Shown here one piece after another: positions 24,640 to 35,599 of a stretch of DNA of 64,000 nucleotides. Position numbers and translations under genes: made by a program. The stretch's first letter is position 1. Every line of letters starts with the position of its first letter. Under the pieces are notes generated by a model. The model made no database searches. It worked only from the letters and a program-made list of their open reading frames with translations, and was not told the origin of the DNA. This stretch comes from Ignelater luminosus (Eukaryota; Arthropoda; Insecta; Coleoptera; Elateridae), in NCBI GenBank assembly GCA_011009095.1, contig VTPC01000638.1:99394-163393 (forward strand). The letters are read 5' to 3'.

Positions 24640-26090
24640 AGCATTGTTCTACAGATTTCTGTCAGCAACTATAGCAACGATTGGAAGAAGTTTTACAAAA
24701 CTTAAACTTATAAAAACTTATCTAAGAAGCACCATGAGATTTTTAGATTATTTTTGGGTTTAGTATAAGAGTTTCCTTCTATTCTTATATTTCTCATCTT
24801 TATGCATGTGTCTTACTAAATTCTTGAAATAAACTATTTTATCTGTGTATTAACAAAAATACTTTTTCTAAAAGAAACAGGACGACAAGAATTGAATTTA
24901 TTGAAATGTAATGCAAAGGAAAACATTTCACGGTGAGGGATGGCCAAAAGTCTAGCACCGGCGCTGGTTATTAAATCGAAAATAAAATAAATTGAAAAAT
25001 ATCGTATTACTAGCCTACAATAGAAGCAGGAACAGTTAAGCCCATCCTAATTACGAATTAAATACAATAGAATAAAATAGGAATATTTTTATAACCAAAT
25101 GAAAGAAAAACTTTTAACTGTGCCTAATCTCTATAGAAAACACAGATATTGTTGTAGAAGAATAAAAGAGAAAAACAAGTCAACGTAGACTAATGGAAAG
25201 CATGTTATTTCTTTTCAAAGATACAATAGAAACAAACTGGGAACTTATACTGGGTGTTTCTTCCCGAAAACAAAAAATTAACTAATCATCTCCAAAAGGA
25301 TTTAATTAATAAATTAATGAAATTATAAACCCAATTAATGATAAAGATATCTTCAAAATCGTCGCTCATAGTGGAGTTATGTATTCATGATTAATAGAAG
25401 TTTAAGATCTCCCCCGCCAAATAAACGAAACTACACTGTATATACGGGGACTTTACTAGTTTTAATTAGTATAGTCATCCTCATTGCTTGGATACAAACT
25501 TAAAGTACACGATGGAGATTTTCTAATTTTAATTTTGAAATTTAATTACATTTTGCAATTAATTATAATGAAGAAGTTTCAACTTAAATACACTGTTATT
25601 TTTAAAAGTTATTAAATTAAAAATACAAACAGCATTGTGTGCAGTTCAATGCATTGATTGACCTGAGGGTTACTATACTAATTAGAAACAGTTGAAATTT
25701 GGCAATAAAAATTGTCTTAACCTTTTATTAATTATAATGATAACAATCAAAAAATGATTGTTACAGATCTCCTTGGTATTTACTTTATAAAATTAGTTGA
25801 TATAAAAAAACACTATTCTTGGTTAATTTCATTTTGACTTCACAAGTAATTTAAAAAAAAACAGTAATTTTAAACAAATCCAAATACAAGAGGAGAGGTT
25901 GTCAAGTATTTCATAGGTAACGAGCAAGATGTTACGATTCAAGTACCATTCAAACTTCAGCACGTTAGCTTACATTTTGTTTCGATAGTGTGATGTAACG
26001 TAAGATGCGGTACTTCATCAGGAGTGGTAATCTTAGCATGTAAAAATTGGAGAATTCTTGATTTGCATCGATGCTACTCTTGTACGCAAA
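24640..26090. other. AT-rich stretch, nothing recognised
   Basis: Only weak, unsupported inverted-repeat hints near 25250 and 25440. No coding relic. Confidence 0.45.
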
Positions 26091-27349
26091 TACAAGGTGT
26101 CTCAAGGTATATGCCTACCTCTACAATCAGTCTTATTTTGAAAGATAGAGATATGAAATTTATGAATGTTTATGAATGACTGGGTGGTAGAATAGTTACG
26201 TATGTGGCACCTGCACAAATCACTTTTGATTTTTGTACAATAAAGTGGTATATTTCTTTTAATCAAACGACTAAGAAAAAAATCTTGCATGTGGTATCAT
26301 ATTTCATAGTCTGATAAGTCATATATTCAATTTAATATTAGGACACTTTACTCAATTCGATCCTTATAAGCCTGGGTGATGAACAGGAGTCATTAGAAAA
26401 CTGAATTGACAACCCATTGATCTTTACCTGTCACACCACAGGTAATCTGTCTATTGCTAAACTTCAGGTATTTAAAAAAAAGTTCACTACAAACATGACT
26501 TTTGTTAATCACTTAGATTTATAAAGATCCAATTGAGGTAGACTCTAAAATATGATACCATATATATAGAGAGTGATCATTTTAAAACTTCCCACCTTGA
26601 ATAACTCTTTAATTAGTAAAATTTTCAAAAATCGCTAAAACGCGTCGATTTTGTTTTGGAGGGGGACATTTAATAACCTATTCTAATCAGTTGGGAAACT
26701 TTCACCCTCCCCCCCCCACCACCCCCATTCCAAAACTCTAAATACCACTACCCCATGTGTGATATATCATTTTAAAGGGTATAAGATTCTCAATCTTTCA
26801 CAACAAAGAAAATCAAAATCGTCCCGGCCGTTCATGAATTAGAGCCAAAAATGTATTTAATTCAATCACTACGTTTCTGTTTCTAGTTCACGAACGGCTG
26901 GGCTGATTATAATTTTTTTTGATGTAAAAGATTGAAAATTCTATACCCTTTAAAATGATATATCACACATAGGGTAGTACCATTTAAAGTTTTGGCATGG
27001 TGGTGGTTGGGGAGGAGGGTGAAAGTTTCCCAACTGAGTAGAGTAGGTTTTTAAATGCCCCCCTCCAAAACAAAATCGACTGGTTTCAGCGATTTTTGAT
27101 AATTTTACTAATTAAAGCGTTATTCAAGGTGGGAAGTTTTAAATGATCACCCTGTATATATAGAATTTTTTTGAATTAATTTCAAAAATGATTTGTGGAG
27201 GCACCAGGTACATAACTATAGCAATTTTTTGATTTCGCAGAATTCTACCTCCTGGTTATTCATCAATATTCTATAAATTTAATATTTTTATCTTTCAAAA
27301 TAAGATTGATTGTAGGTGTGGGCATATATATAATTTGAGACACCTTGTA
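26091..27349. mobile_element. Outer element with long terminal inverted repeats
   Basis: The left end TACAAGGTGTCTCAAGGTAT and the reversed right end TACAAGGTGTCTCAAATTAT begin inverted arms of about 145-180 bp (26091-26235 and about 27170-27349). They share ACAATCA.TCTTATTTTGAAAG and a later GGTAGAA...CACAAATCA block. TA at each edge fits a Tc1/mariner-type target site. There is no transposase; the middle is occupied by a separate palindromic element. Confidence 0.75.
26561..27162. mobile_element. Inner giant foldback element, about 290-bp arms
   Basis: The left arm (26561-26850) and the reverse complement of the right arm (26872-27162) run together almost from end to end. Shared blocks include GTGATCATTT.AAAACTTCCC at the tips, CGATTTTGTTTTGGAGGGGG, AGTTGGGAAACTTTCACCCT, TGTGTGATATATCATTTTAA and CCGTTC.TGAA.TAGA near the centre. 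The unpaired loop is only about 20 bases. TATATATA lies on both flanks and may include the target duplication. There is no coding capacity. It appears inserted into the outer element. Confidence 0.85.
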
Positions 27350-28788
27350 TACTCCTTTTCTAAGCTCTAGCTTTTGTAATAAGAATAACAAATTAAGTTG
27401 TTATTGTTACGATTACATGCAGCGTACTAAATATTATCGTTTTATAAACAGCAAGGAAAACGTGTTAGAAATATATAAATGAATAAATATTTTTGCACTA
27501 AATCACATTTAGTGACCTTGAAATGAAAAAAAAAGTTGGAAGCAAAATGCAATCATAAGAGGCGTTTTATAACTGTTAAAATTTGAAATTGTTAAACGTA
27601 GCATTTTATTATCTTTATTTATTTTACTAAATTAAAAGAACATCATCCTAGTATTTACTTATTTCCTTTCTTTAATAACCAAAAGTATCGTTTTACTTCA
27701 AATTGTGTTTAAATAACTTTCGAGTACATTTTGTTTCTAATTTACATTTTTATTTTATAACGTGAACCTCTCTAGAAATCGATTCGCCTTTCCACCCTTT
27801 CTTTGTTTTTATCAATAACTATATGTTATATTTTATTTGCTGCTTTGTCATATTCTAACGACACTACTGATAAGAAGAATTCGGCAAATACCAAGGGAGT
27901 GTTTTAGCTGAAAATTCATTCCAGATACGAAAATGATAATAAAACCTTTAAATGTGATGTTGCTTTTCATATTCATTAGAACCTTGGAAATTCTGTAAAA
28001 GACTGAAGCTTTTGACGTTATAAAAAATTCTATTTAAGATGAGTTTCACGTATGCAGTGTTTGAGGATTAAAGTAGATTAAGATACGAGGAGAGCTTTCC
28101 TTTTTTGTAACCTACAAGACCATAAAACAAAGGCGTTGTAAGCTTTAAAAGTGAATGTAAAATTCTTTATTGCAGTTCGATAGAAAAGAGATTAATTTGA
28201 ATTATTTTCCTATTATTTTATTACAGGAGCTACTTTAAATAGAAACCATTTTGAATATCGATTTCCCATACTGTATAAAAAGTAAATAAATTAATTGGCA
28301 CCAGAAACATTTGAAAAAGACCTTCTTTATTCACTGATGCGTAACTGTTTTTATCAATGAAACATGCTATGAATTTGTAAAATCAATTGTTTTCTATTTT
28401 TCTTTGAGAATTTACATTCTAGAATATTTTGCCGAATCGAAATTCCAACTACCTATCCTTTGAAGCTTTAAGTAATCCGAAGAAACATTTTAAACATACA
28501 AAGTAAAAGAAGTTCTTATAAAATTCTTTCTCAGCTACAGCTATACATACTAAAGGAAAAGAAAAACAGGAAACACAAAGCAAGTCAGTCTAGTGGTTTT
28601 TATGGCTTCTTTTAGGTTTAAAATTCTCGTGTATTTAAATTTTGAGTTTCGTTTCAAATACAAACACAATCAGTAATTATTCTGATTTTCCTCATTGAAC
28701 GCCAATTAGTTATCTGCTACAAGTGAAACCAAGATTTATGCTAATAGATACTTACATCAAATATAGAGTTTAGTGTGTATACTATACA
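27350..28788. other. AT-rich stretch, nothing recognised
   Basis: No open frame of note, inverted repeat or RNA gene was found. Confidence 0.45.
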
Positions 28789-28956
28789 CAGTAAAACCTC
28801 TCTTTGCAAACACTCCCTATAAGCAGACGGATTTTGTAGAACCAAAGTGTTACTAAGACATGCTACCATAAATATGTAGTTTCTTTCAACTGGATGCTTC
28901 CAATAAACGGACAAAAGTGTGGATTCGACAGTGTCCGCTTATTGGAGACTTTACTG
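28789..28956. mobile_element. Pogo/Tigger-like MITE
   Basis: The left end CAGTAAAACCTCTCTTTGCA and the reversed right end CAGTAAAGTCTCCAATAAGC share CAGTAAA..CTC. The interior has AGCAGACGG and CCAATAAACGGACA, with TGTCCGCTTATTGGAGACTT at the end. CAGTA-type ends with (A/G)CGGACA repeats are typical of pogo-family MITEs. TA follows the right end; the left flank is CA, perhaps a mutated TA. The length of 168 bp leaves no coding room. Confidence 0.6.
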
Positions 28957-29480
28957 TAGATAAATTCAACAAGCAACCACAAGCAATAACGATTACCGCG
29001 TTCTGTACACGATGGCTCTATTTTACAAATGGTTTAAAATCTGAAACTTTCTTGTAAAACTTCTTACAGTGTTCTTTGAAATCAATCTCTGTTGAGATAA
29101 ATTTTTATTCCCAGCTAAATGTGGATTCAAATTAAAATTAGTTAATCCCCTTCTCTACATCAACCGAATGTCTTCTTCGGAAGATACCCACCTTTATCTT
29201 GAGCGAAACATTTTCTCTTTCAAAAAACTGCTCTACAATTCCGATGATGTCCTGGGATAGGATAGGATAATAGGATTTGTCGGTATCTACGTACTAATCT
29301 AGCTCTACCCATCTAAATTGCAGCATTACTTGTAACATTTTCAAGCACATTTACATTAATAACACTTTAAACCTTTGGTGACACTTTGTCAAGGTCAAAT
29401 TTGTCTTTTGCTTTGTCGCTAATTAATTTTCTTGAAACCTAATAATATTATTGCTCTTTAACTGGTTTACATTCTGAAGA
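28957..29480. other. AT-rich stretch, nothing recognised
   Basis: No element boundary or coding relic found. Confidence 0.4.
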
Positions 29481-29700
29481 TGATTTTGAAAGATCTTGGA
29501 TTTACGATATTTTCATTAAGAATAGTTTCGGACGGTCAGATCTGGCAACCCGATTGGAAACGCTGCATTTGTTTTTTTATGATACTGGAAGCAGACTTCT
29601 AATTTGTTACATGAAGTCATGCAACACCTCGTTAATATTACTCACCTACAGAAACTTAAAAATCGTTTATAGAGCTAACCAATGATGTTTCCAACATAGC
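29480..29700 (-). pseudogene. Possible C-terminal remnant of the transposase at 31545-31970
   Basis: If the foldback element at 29705-31548 is skipped, the minus-strand frame that breaks at NADYY could resume here with AMLETS, followed by scattered pieces such as LPDLTVRNYS. That piece resembles the SPDL-T..DYF catalytic block of arthropod DUF4817-linked transposases. Stops and shifts are frequent and the similarity is weak. I list it because the insertion model predicts a second half here. Confidence 0.25.
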
Positions 29701-30084
29701 TATACAGTGTGTCTCAAAATCTGGACTCACCATTGGAATGCGGAAAACCGAAGAAATACAAAAAAGTCGGTTAAACCAGAAAGAGGTTGCCTGTTTTCGA
29801 GATTAATTTACTGATGCTTTTGTTTACTAGATATTTGCTAAAAAATAAAAATGCCCTACTTTCTTCCAAATATAATATCCTAGTAATGAGCAAAAGCAGA
29901 AAAACACCAAAAGGAGTATTTTAGAGAATTTACTCCAGAATATAAAAAAATTATTTTCGGGATCGCATTCTGTTTTAGTTTGGAGAGATGCAAAATCCAA
30001 CGCCTACTTAATTTTTATATTGCAGAATAGCACGTTTTAACTACTTTTTAACAATATAAGAACTGTTCCATTAAAAGGATTGTA

Positions 30085-31320
30085 TATGGTCATATAAAAA
30101 GTCTCCGCCGTTTTTTGCTACATTTTTGAATGAATTTTTTTTTTATTCAGAATCAATTTGAATTAAGTACATATGCGCCATTATTATCTATGACCTTTTG
30201 CCATTTTTCGGGTAGAGCCATTATTCCATCGCTGTAGAACTTCTGTGGTTTAGCGGCAAAAAACTGAGCCAAGTGGTTTTCAGCAGCTCTTTTGTCGGCC
30301 AATTTTTTTCCAGCAAGAGAGTTTTGTAGAGACAAAAACAAATGGTAGTCAGACGGTGCCAGGTCAGGGCTATACGGTGGATGCAACAAAACTTCCCAAC
30401 CAAGCTCAGTCAATTTTTGGCGAGTCATCAAAGATGTGTGTGGCCTGGCGTTGTCATGATGGAAGACAACACCACGTCTATTGGCCAATCTGATTAATTG
30501 TTCACAGTAGAGGGCCGAATTGATCGTTTGGCCAGGTTCCAGCAATTCATAATGAACAATTCCCTTCCAATCCCACCATACACTCAGCATCATCTTGTTG
30601 GTCTTCAATCCTAGCTTCGCGGTCGTTTGCGATGATTGACCGAGCAATGTCCATGATCGCTTGCGTTGCACATTCTCGTATTTAACCCATTTTTCATCGC
30701 CAGTAATGACTTGCTTCAAAAATGGGTCGATTTCGTTACGTTTTAGTAGTGTTTGGCAGATGGTAATTTGGTCGATTCATGCGGCACTCAAACATCGAGC
30801 TTCTTTGTGTAGCCAGCCGTTTTCAAATGATTCCAAACTGTCCTATGATTGATATTTAGTGCGTCGGCTATCTCCTGACAACTTGCATGCCGGTCTAACT
30901 CGATCATTTGCAAAATTTCATCGGCTTTTTCAGTGACTGGCCGGCCAGAGCGTGGTGCATCTTTGACATCAAAATTTCCGGAACGAAATCGAACAAACCA
31001 TTCACGGGTTCTGCGCTCACTTACAGCATCCTCACCGTAAATTGCACAAACTTTTCTGCACGTCTGTGCTGCGTTTTTACCTTTTTTATAGTAAAAAAGC
31101 ATCACATGGCAGATTTCTTCGGAAATTTTACTCATTTTCAAACCACTGTAACTTTTTACTTGTATGACGCACTACAAAACTGTCTGCACAATAAATGTAG
31201 CCTGAAATGTCACCTGTCAAATGCTTGTTAGTTTGACACAATTGGATTAGTGGTACCTGATATATGGTCATGAACACCATCTGGTGGCAAAAAACGGCGG
31301 AGACTTTTTATATGACCTTT
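30085..31320 (-). mobile_element. Mariner element 2 (cecropia-like), complete ends
   Basis: It is 1236 bp, flanked by TA (30083-30084 and 31321-31322). The inverted repeats, containing GGTCATATAAAAAGTCTCCG then CCGTTTTTTGC, agree at about 32 of 34 positions. It is inserted inside the foldback element at 29705-31548. The high end-to-end similarity suggests a fairly recent insertion relative to its host element. Confidence 0.95.
30153..31141 (-). pseudogene. Mariner 2 transposase (DD34D), broken in the linker
   Basis: The N-terminal DNA-binding half reads from the ATG at 31141 (MSKISEEICHVM follows two codons later) through AAQTCRKVCAIYGEDAVSERR, REWFVRFRSGNF, SGRPVTEKADEI and the second helix-turn-helix to KKLDV. 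There the linker W of WVPHE is a TGA stop. Soon after VPHE about 20 bases seem deleted, and the frame resumes with QTLLKRNEIDPF. The catalytic half (30719-30153) is intact: TGDEKW, FHHDNARPH and YSPDLAPSDYHLF hold all three Asp, and the end is GAYVLNSN. It resembles the cecropia/SETMAR-type subfamily, which is an assignment by eye. Stop plus frameshift make it inactive as read. Confidence 0.9.
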
Positions 31321-31544
31321 TATTACGTTTTATCGTCTAAGTAAAACAAAAGAGAACCGTGAGAATAATTGGTTTGTATTCCGGAGGAAATTCTTTGAAA
31401 CCTAGCATTTGCTGTCTTTTTCACTTTCGTTTGTTACTAAGATGTCTCACCTGAAAGAAAATCGGGTATCTTCTTCAAAAACCAAAAACGTCAACACCGA
31501 TTTTGTATCTTATGGATTCCAATATTCTATTAAATTTGGAACAC

Positions 31545-31970
31545 ACTGTATAGTAATCAGCATTTGTGTTAACATTATCTTCCTGTTGATCTTTAAAGAA
31601 ATATGAACTCAAAACGCCCAAACAATGTATACCACACCAAATCTTAACTTTATACAAACGGAGTAGTATTAGGTCCGTGGTCTCAAGTTCCTCTTTTGAA
31701 GGATTAGGTTTCAAGATGTTGGATCTCCATATTCGATTTTGTATGTTACATGATGGGTAATTGATATAAACTAAAATCGATTATGTTTGGAATCTAAATA
31801 ATACAAATCGTTACTTACTATTGAATACCACAACCTCGTCTGCTTGTTAAGATAATAAATAAAATGGCAAACATTCCGAACGTATTGCCGTCTTGAAATT
31901 ACGCGTTTTAAGACCAAAAGACGATCTGAGCTAAACCAAGTGTTGCAGATCGTCCAAGCACTGACACCCG
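31545..31970 (-). pseudogene. Decayed transposase fragment, arthropod DUF4817-linked DDE type
   Basis: The minus strand gives IQNRIWRSNILKPNP, then KVKIWCGIHCLGVLSSYFFK and NADYY. This follows the order of arthropod transposases (N.RYWS...NP, V.VWCG(I/L)...GPYFF, VN.DRY/ADYY). Further upstream, in another frame, SRRQYVRNVCHFI may be the RLEFC.WF linker. The frame is cut at NADYY by the foldback element, whose TA target falls within those codons. No complete catalytic triad is visible. Family assignment is by motif memory only. Confidence 0.5.
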
Positions 31971-31979
31971 ATTTCCAAG

Positions 31980-32704
31980 CAACAAACGTGTAAGGTGGAC
32001 ACACAAAAAGATGAAAATTCATGTACCTACTAAATGCTGAGTTTTGCGATAAAGATGCTTATCAGCAAGGATGGCTTGTGGTGTGAAAAATAGCATGTAA
32101 ACATGTGCCAACTATTCAAAAAGGGACAATATTCTGTTAAGAAAAGAGCTGCCAATGGCTGTCCAAAAACTATAGATAGCTCATTTATTTTTACGTCTTG
32201 TAAATATTTTAAACCAGGTTTTAAAACGCATAACAGGTTACTACGCGAACACCTGTAATGATTTCTTTACAGAATCTTATTAATACTGCGTATTTCACAT
32301 TTCTTTGACTATGATAAACTTTAGTCTAAAATATTAAACAAAAATATGCTTGCAAGATTACTCAAAATTGGTGATAGACGACCCTATCTACTATGGTTGG
32401 CGGTACAGCCAACTAGAAATTTAATCTAAAGTGCTGAGATAAAATTAATTCAACTCAAATGCAAAGGCAGCAGCTGTTAACGCCATGTCAATACAATGTC
32501 AAAAATAAGATTTAAATTTCTGAATTTACGTTAATTGTGTTAAACTATTCGCACCGGCGGCGGCAAACTGAACTAAAGAAACAGTAAGGTTAGTCAATCA
32601 AAATCAACGATCAGAATTCTAGATGTTTTCCTTTAAAATCGAACAAGAATAAAAACTAGTCTAATACCAACCACATAACCCATAACAGCGGATTTAAATA
32701 TCAC
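31980..32704. other. AT-rich stretch, nothing recognised
   Basis: A short palindromic patch (GGTTGGC...GCCAAC, about 32396-32412) and a CG-rich spot (about 32550-32567) are noted without interpretation. Confidence 0.4.
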
Positions 32705-32706
32705 TA

Positions 32707-34025
32707 TGTCCAGAAAGTAAGTTCATTTTTACTGGTAAAATAAAACAAATGTATATTAGGAAAAATAATTTATTGCAAAAGAATCTGTAGACTTAAAACT
32801 ATTAGTCAACATAGCTTCCACCATTTTGTAAGCATTTATCGTAGCGTGGCACTAATTTTTGTATTCCTTCGTCATAAAACGTTGACGCCTGTGACTGTAA
32901 CCAAGTTGCAACATGTTCTTTAATCTTATCGTCGTCATTGAATTTCTTGCCAGCGAGGTTTGATTTTAGGCTTAAAAACAGGAAGAAGTCACTGGGAGCA
33001 AGGTCCGGACTATACGGTGGATAGTCAAATTGTTCCCATCCAAATTGAGTCAAAAGTTGCTGTGTAAGGTTTGCAGTGTAGGGGCGAGCATTGTCATGAA
33101 TCAACAAAATGCCGTTAGTGAGCTTTCCACGGCGCTTATTCTGAATTGCACGACGCAGTTTCCTTAGCGTATCACAGTAAGCAATAGCGGTAATTGTTTC
33201 GCCCCGTGGTAGAAAGTCCACTAAAAGAACACCACATCTGTCCCAAAACACTGTGCACATGATTTTCCGGGTTGTTAAATTCGGCTTCGATGTTGTCTTT
33301 GCTGGTGACGATGTGTGGCTCCATTTCATCGATTGCCGTTTTGTCTCATGTGTCTCATAGGCTACCCAAGTCTCGTCCCCAGTCACTATACTGTTAAGGA
33401 AATGGTCCCCGTCATTGTGATAACGAGTCAAAAATTCAAGAGCAGCACCTAGGCGTTTTTTTCTTGTGATCCTCGGTAACAGTTTTCGGTACCAAGCGTG
33501 TACAAAGCTTTCGATATCCCAGTTTGTCATGAACAATTTCATGAAGAAGGGATCGTGAAATTAGGGGAAATTCCATAGAAAGAAGAGAAATCGTAAACTT
33601 AGGGTTTCCTCTAATTTTTTCATTCACTGCATGAACAAATTCATCATTAACCAATGATGGACGTCCACTTCTTCCTTCATCGTGCACGTTTACACGGCCA
33701 TTGTTGAATTTTTTTACCCATCTCACAACCATAGAATAACTCATTACATTCTGTCTATACACCTCAGAGAGCTGTTGATGAATGTCCACTGGTTTCAAAT
33801 TTTTCGCATTGAGAAACCGAATCACTGATCTAATCTCGCAATCGGCGGAATTTTCAATTACCTTCGCCATTATAAACAAGCACTGTGACACGATAACAGC
33901 AGATAACTAACTCAAAATGGCGTCAATCGCTTAGTAACGATACAAGGTCACTGCCGCGCATGCGCGGAACTGCGATCGCATCGCTGCAACGGCGGGAAAT
34001 AGAAAATGGACTTACTTTCTGGACA
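32707..34025 (-). mobile_element. Mariner element 3, complete ends, nearly intact
   Basis: It is 1319 bp, flanked by TA (32705-32706 and 34026-34027). The ends, TGTCCAGAAAGTAAGTTCAT on the left and TGTCCAGAAAGTAAGTCCAT reversed on the right, differ at one base in the first 24. The transposase gene it carries has a single frameshift. It is the best preserved mobile element in the window. Confidence 0.95.
32802..33870 (-). pseudogene. Mariner 3 transposase (DD34D), single frameshift
   Basis: The start is the ATG at 33870 (MAKVIENSADCEIRSVIRFL); the open frame begins seven codons earlier without family support. The N-terminal helix-turn-helix, the SGRPSLVNDE linker and the second DNA-binding helix run to EDHKKK. 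An extra A in a 7-A run (33456-33462) then shifts the frame, and RLGAALEFLTRYHNDGDHFL continues in the overlapping frame. All three catalytic Asp are present (TGDETW, IHDNARPY, YSPDLAPSDFFLF). Oddities: the linker RWVPK reads RLVPK, and HDNARPH reads ARPY. The end VPRYDKCLQNGGSYVD is intact. It belongs to a widespread insect mariner lineage distinct from mariners 1 and 2; I do not assign the subfamily firmly. Confidence 0.92.
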
Positions 34026-34027
34026 TA

Positions 34028-35238
34028 GTTATACTTAATAAAACCAAGAATAGGTTAATTCTAGTTCGTTAATGAGCTTCACCGGCAGTTCTGACATCGG
34101 GCAAAAATAATTCTTTGTTGAAGCACATTATAGACAGAACTGTTTTATAGATGTACTAAAATCAGGGGTATTGTTAAACAAACAATAATTTCCAGGAGAG
34201 CTTTTGATTGTCTAGTTTCTTTGATTGTCTTGTACTATCAACGAGCCGCGTCACGCCGCCGAGCCGTTTTGCTTTCCCATCAAATACATAATGTTGACAT
34301 TATTGACGTTTTCTATATTGATGCAAATATTCACCATCAACGTACATTTAAAGTGCCATTTGGCCAGATTGAAAGATTGGAGACGGGTAGATTTGGCAAT
34401 AAAGCTAAAACCTACTCTCAAATGACACAACAGGAAAATGAATCGAATTAATAGGTGCCAACAATGGTAAAGCAGTCTAAATAGTAAAGGTTTCGTCATA
34501 AACCAATTGTTAATAATCTTGATAAAGCTTATAAACCCGTTCTTTAGGAAACTCAATAGTTCTCACTGCAAGAACGCAAAAATACATTTTACCGAATATC
34601 AGGCAAATCAATAAACAGGAAGGTGAATGATCTGAAGTTGACAAATATACATGTTAATAAAGCAGTAACGAAGCGTATAATAGTAAAAGCAGTAGTCAAA
34701 GCAAGAATCGTAAGCTCGCAGAATTGGAGGATAACAACAAGATGCACTAATGGAACCACAAAAGACTAAAAACCTGGACCAACCCTCAAAAAATGTTCGT
34801 GAAGAAAAATATAAGTAACTGCGTAGCAGAACCCACTTAAGCGTAAAAATTGCAATAACTTAATATTTACAACACCTATTGAAGCAAGTATAAACAACTA
34901 ACTAAATCCAGTATTACTACTGTAATTTGAACACTAAGCAGCATCCAATGTTCATATGCTGAAGAATTAACTTTGCAAAACAGTAAATCATGCCTTCTGG
35001 CATACACCAGACTTTCGGTGTCGACATCTTTCACAATCATAGAATCGCGTTTTATTCTAAACTCATTCTGATCAAAAAAATAACAGTAGTCAGAAAATTT
35101 CATTTTCCGACTCACTAGTCGAAAAAATCATAATTAACAGTAGTAATTCAAATCAGTGTCACTACTGACATAACTGCACTACAACTCTTCAGCCTTATAA
35201 GGTACACTGCGCTTATCACAAAAGCATCCTAAACTATC
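34028..35238. other. Unassigned stretch
   Basis: A 79-codon minus-strand frame (35115-34876), starting MSRKMKFSDYCYF, lies just downstream (minus sense) of the hairpin array. It could be the short reading frame of the unit carrying that array, but I recognise no domain. Overlapping frames at 34221-34556 look like chance. Confidence 0.35.
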
Positions 35239-35580
35239 TAGCCTCTGCTGAACCTTATCTCCCGATGAGCGATGCTGCTCAAATCAGAAGTAAACAAAAA
35301 AAAAAGTATGCAATTCAGTTCATTGCTGGATCACAACATCACTCAGCACAACGCTGAATCTGAAATCTCCTAACGAGCAACCACTGCATGCTCAAGCCAG
35401 AAGCATATCTAAAAATCAACTAAATCAGCGCACCTCGCTGAACCTACATAAACTAATGACTCAGTCACAACTGAATCACAAAATCTTTCAGCCTCACGCT
35501 GAACACAGAATTTTCTAACGTACAAACACTGTTCACGCTAGAAGCAAACTAAAAAATTAATACTCAGCACAAATCGCTGA
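35239..35580 (-). repeat. Array of TCAGC...GCTGA hairpins in a degenerate tandem repeat
   Basis: Short stems recur: 35343-35357, 35425-35441, 35488-35502 and 35564-35580 each pair TCAGC with GCTGA over a 5-7 base loop. Degenerate relatives lie at 35239-35251 and 35461-35474. Between stems the sequence also repeats (minus-strand GCTTCT.GC.TGA, CGTTAG and TTTTGTGATTCAG-like pieces), giving a unit of about 140 bp in two or more diverged copies. The function is unknown. Confidence 0.6.
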
Positions 35581-35599
35581 ACAAATTCTGAAAATAAAA

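Larger units (their letters stand above)
29705..31548. mobile_element. Foldback element carrying mariner 2
   Basis: The left end CAGTGTGTCTCAAAATCTGG and the reversed right end CAGTGTGTTCCAAATTTAAT begin diverged inverted arms; both soon show ATTGGAAT, and further in AGAATTT.CTCC.GAATA. TATA flanks each side (29701-29704, 31549-31552). Without the mariner the element is about 600 bp. It belongs to the same loose class of insect repeats with C.(A/G)GGTGTCTCAAA-like ends as the element at 26091. It sits within a decayed transposase frame. Confidence 0.65.

Noticed and set aside
26702..26727. C-rich run (C9 with CCACC) as a G-quadruplex on the minus strand
   Set aside because: It is part of one arm of the palindromic element, and the other arm has diverged here, so there is no sign of conservation.
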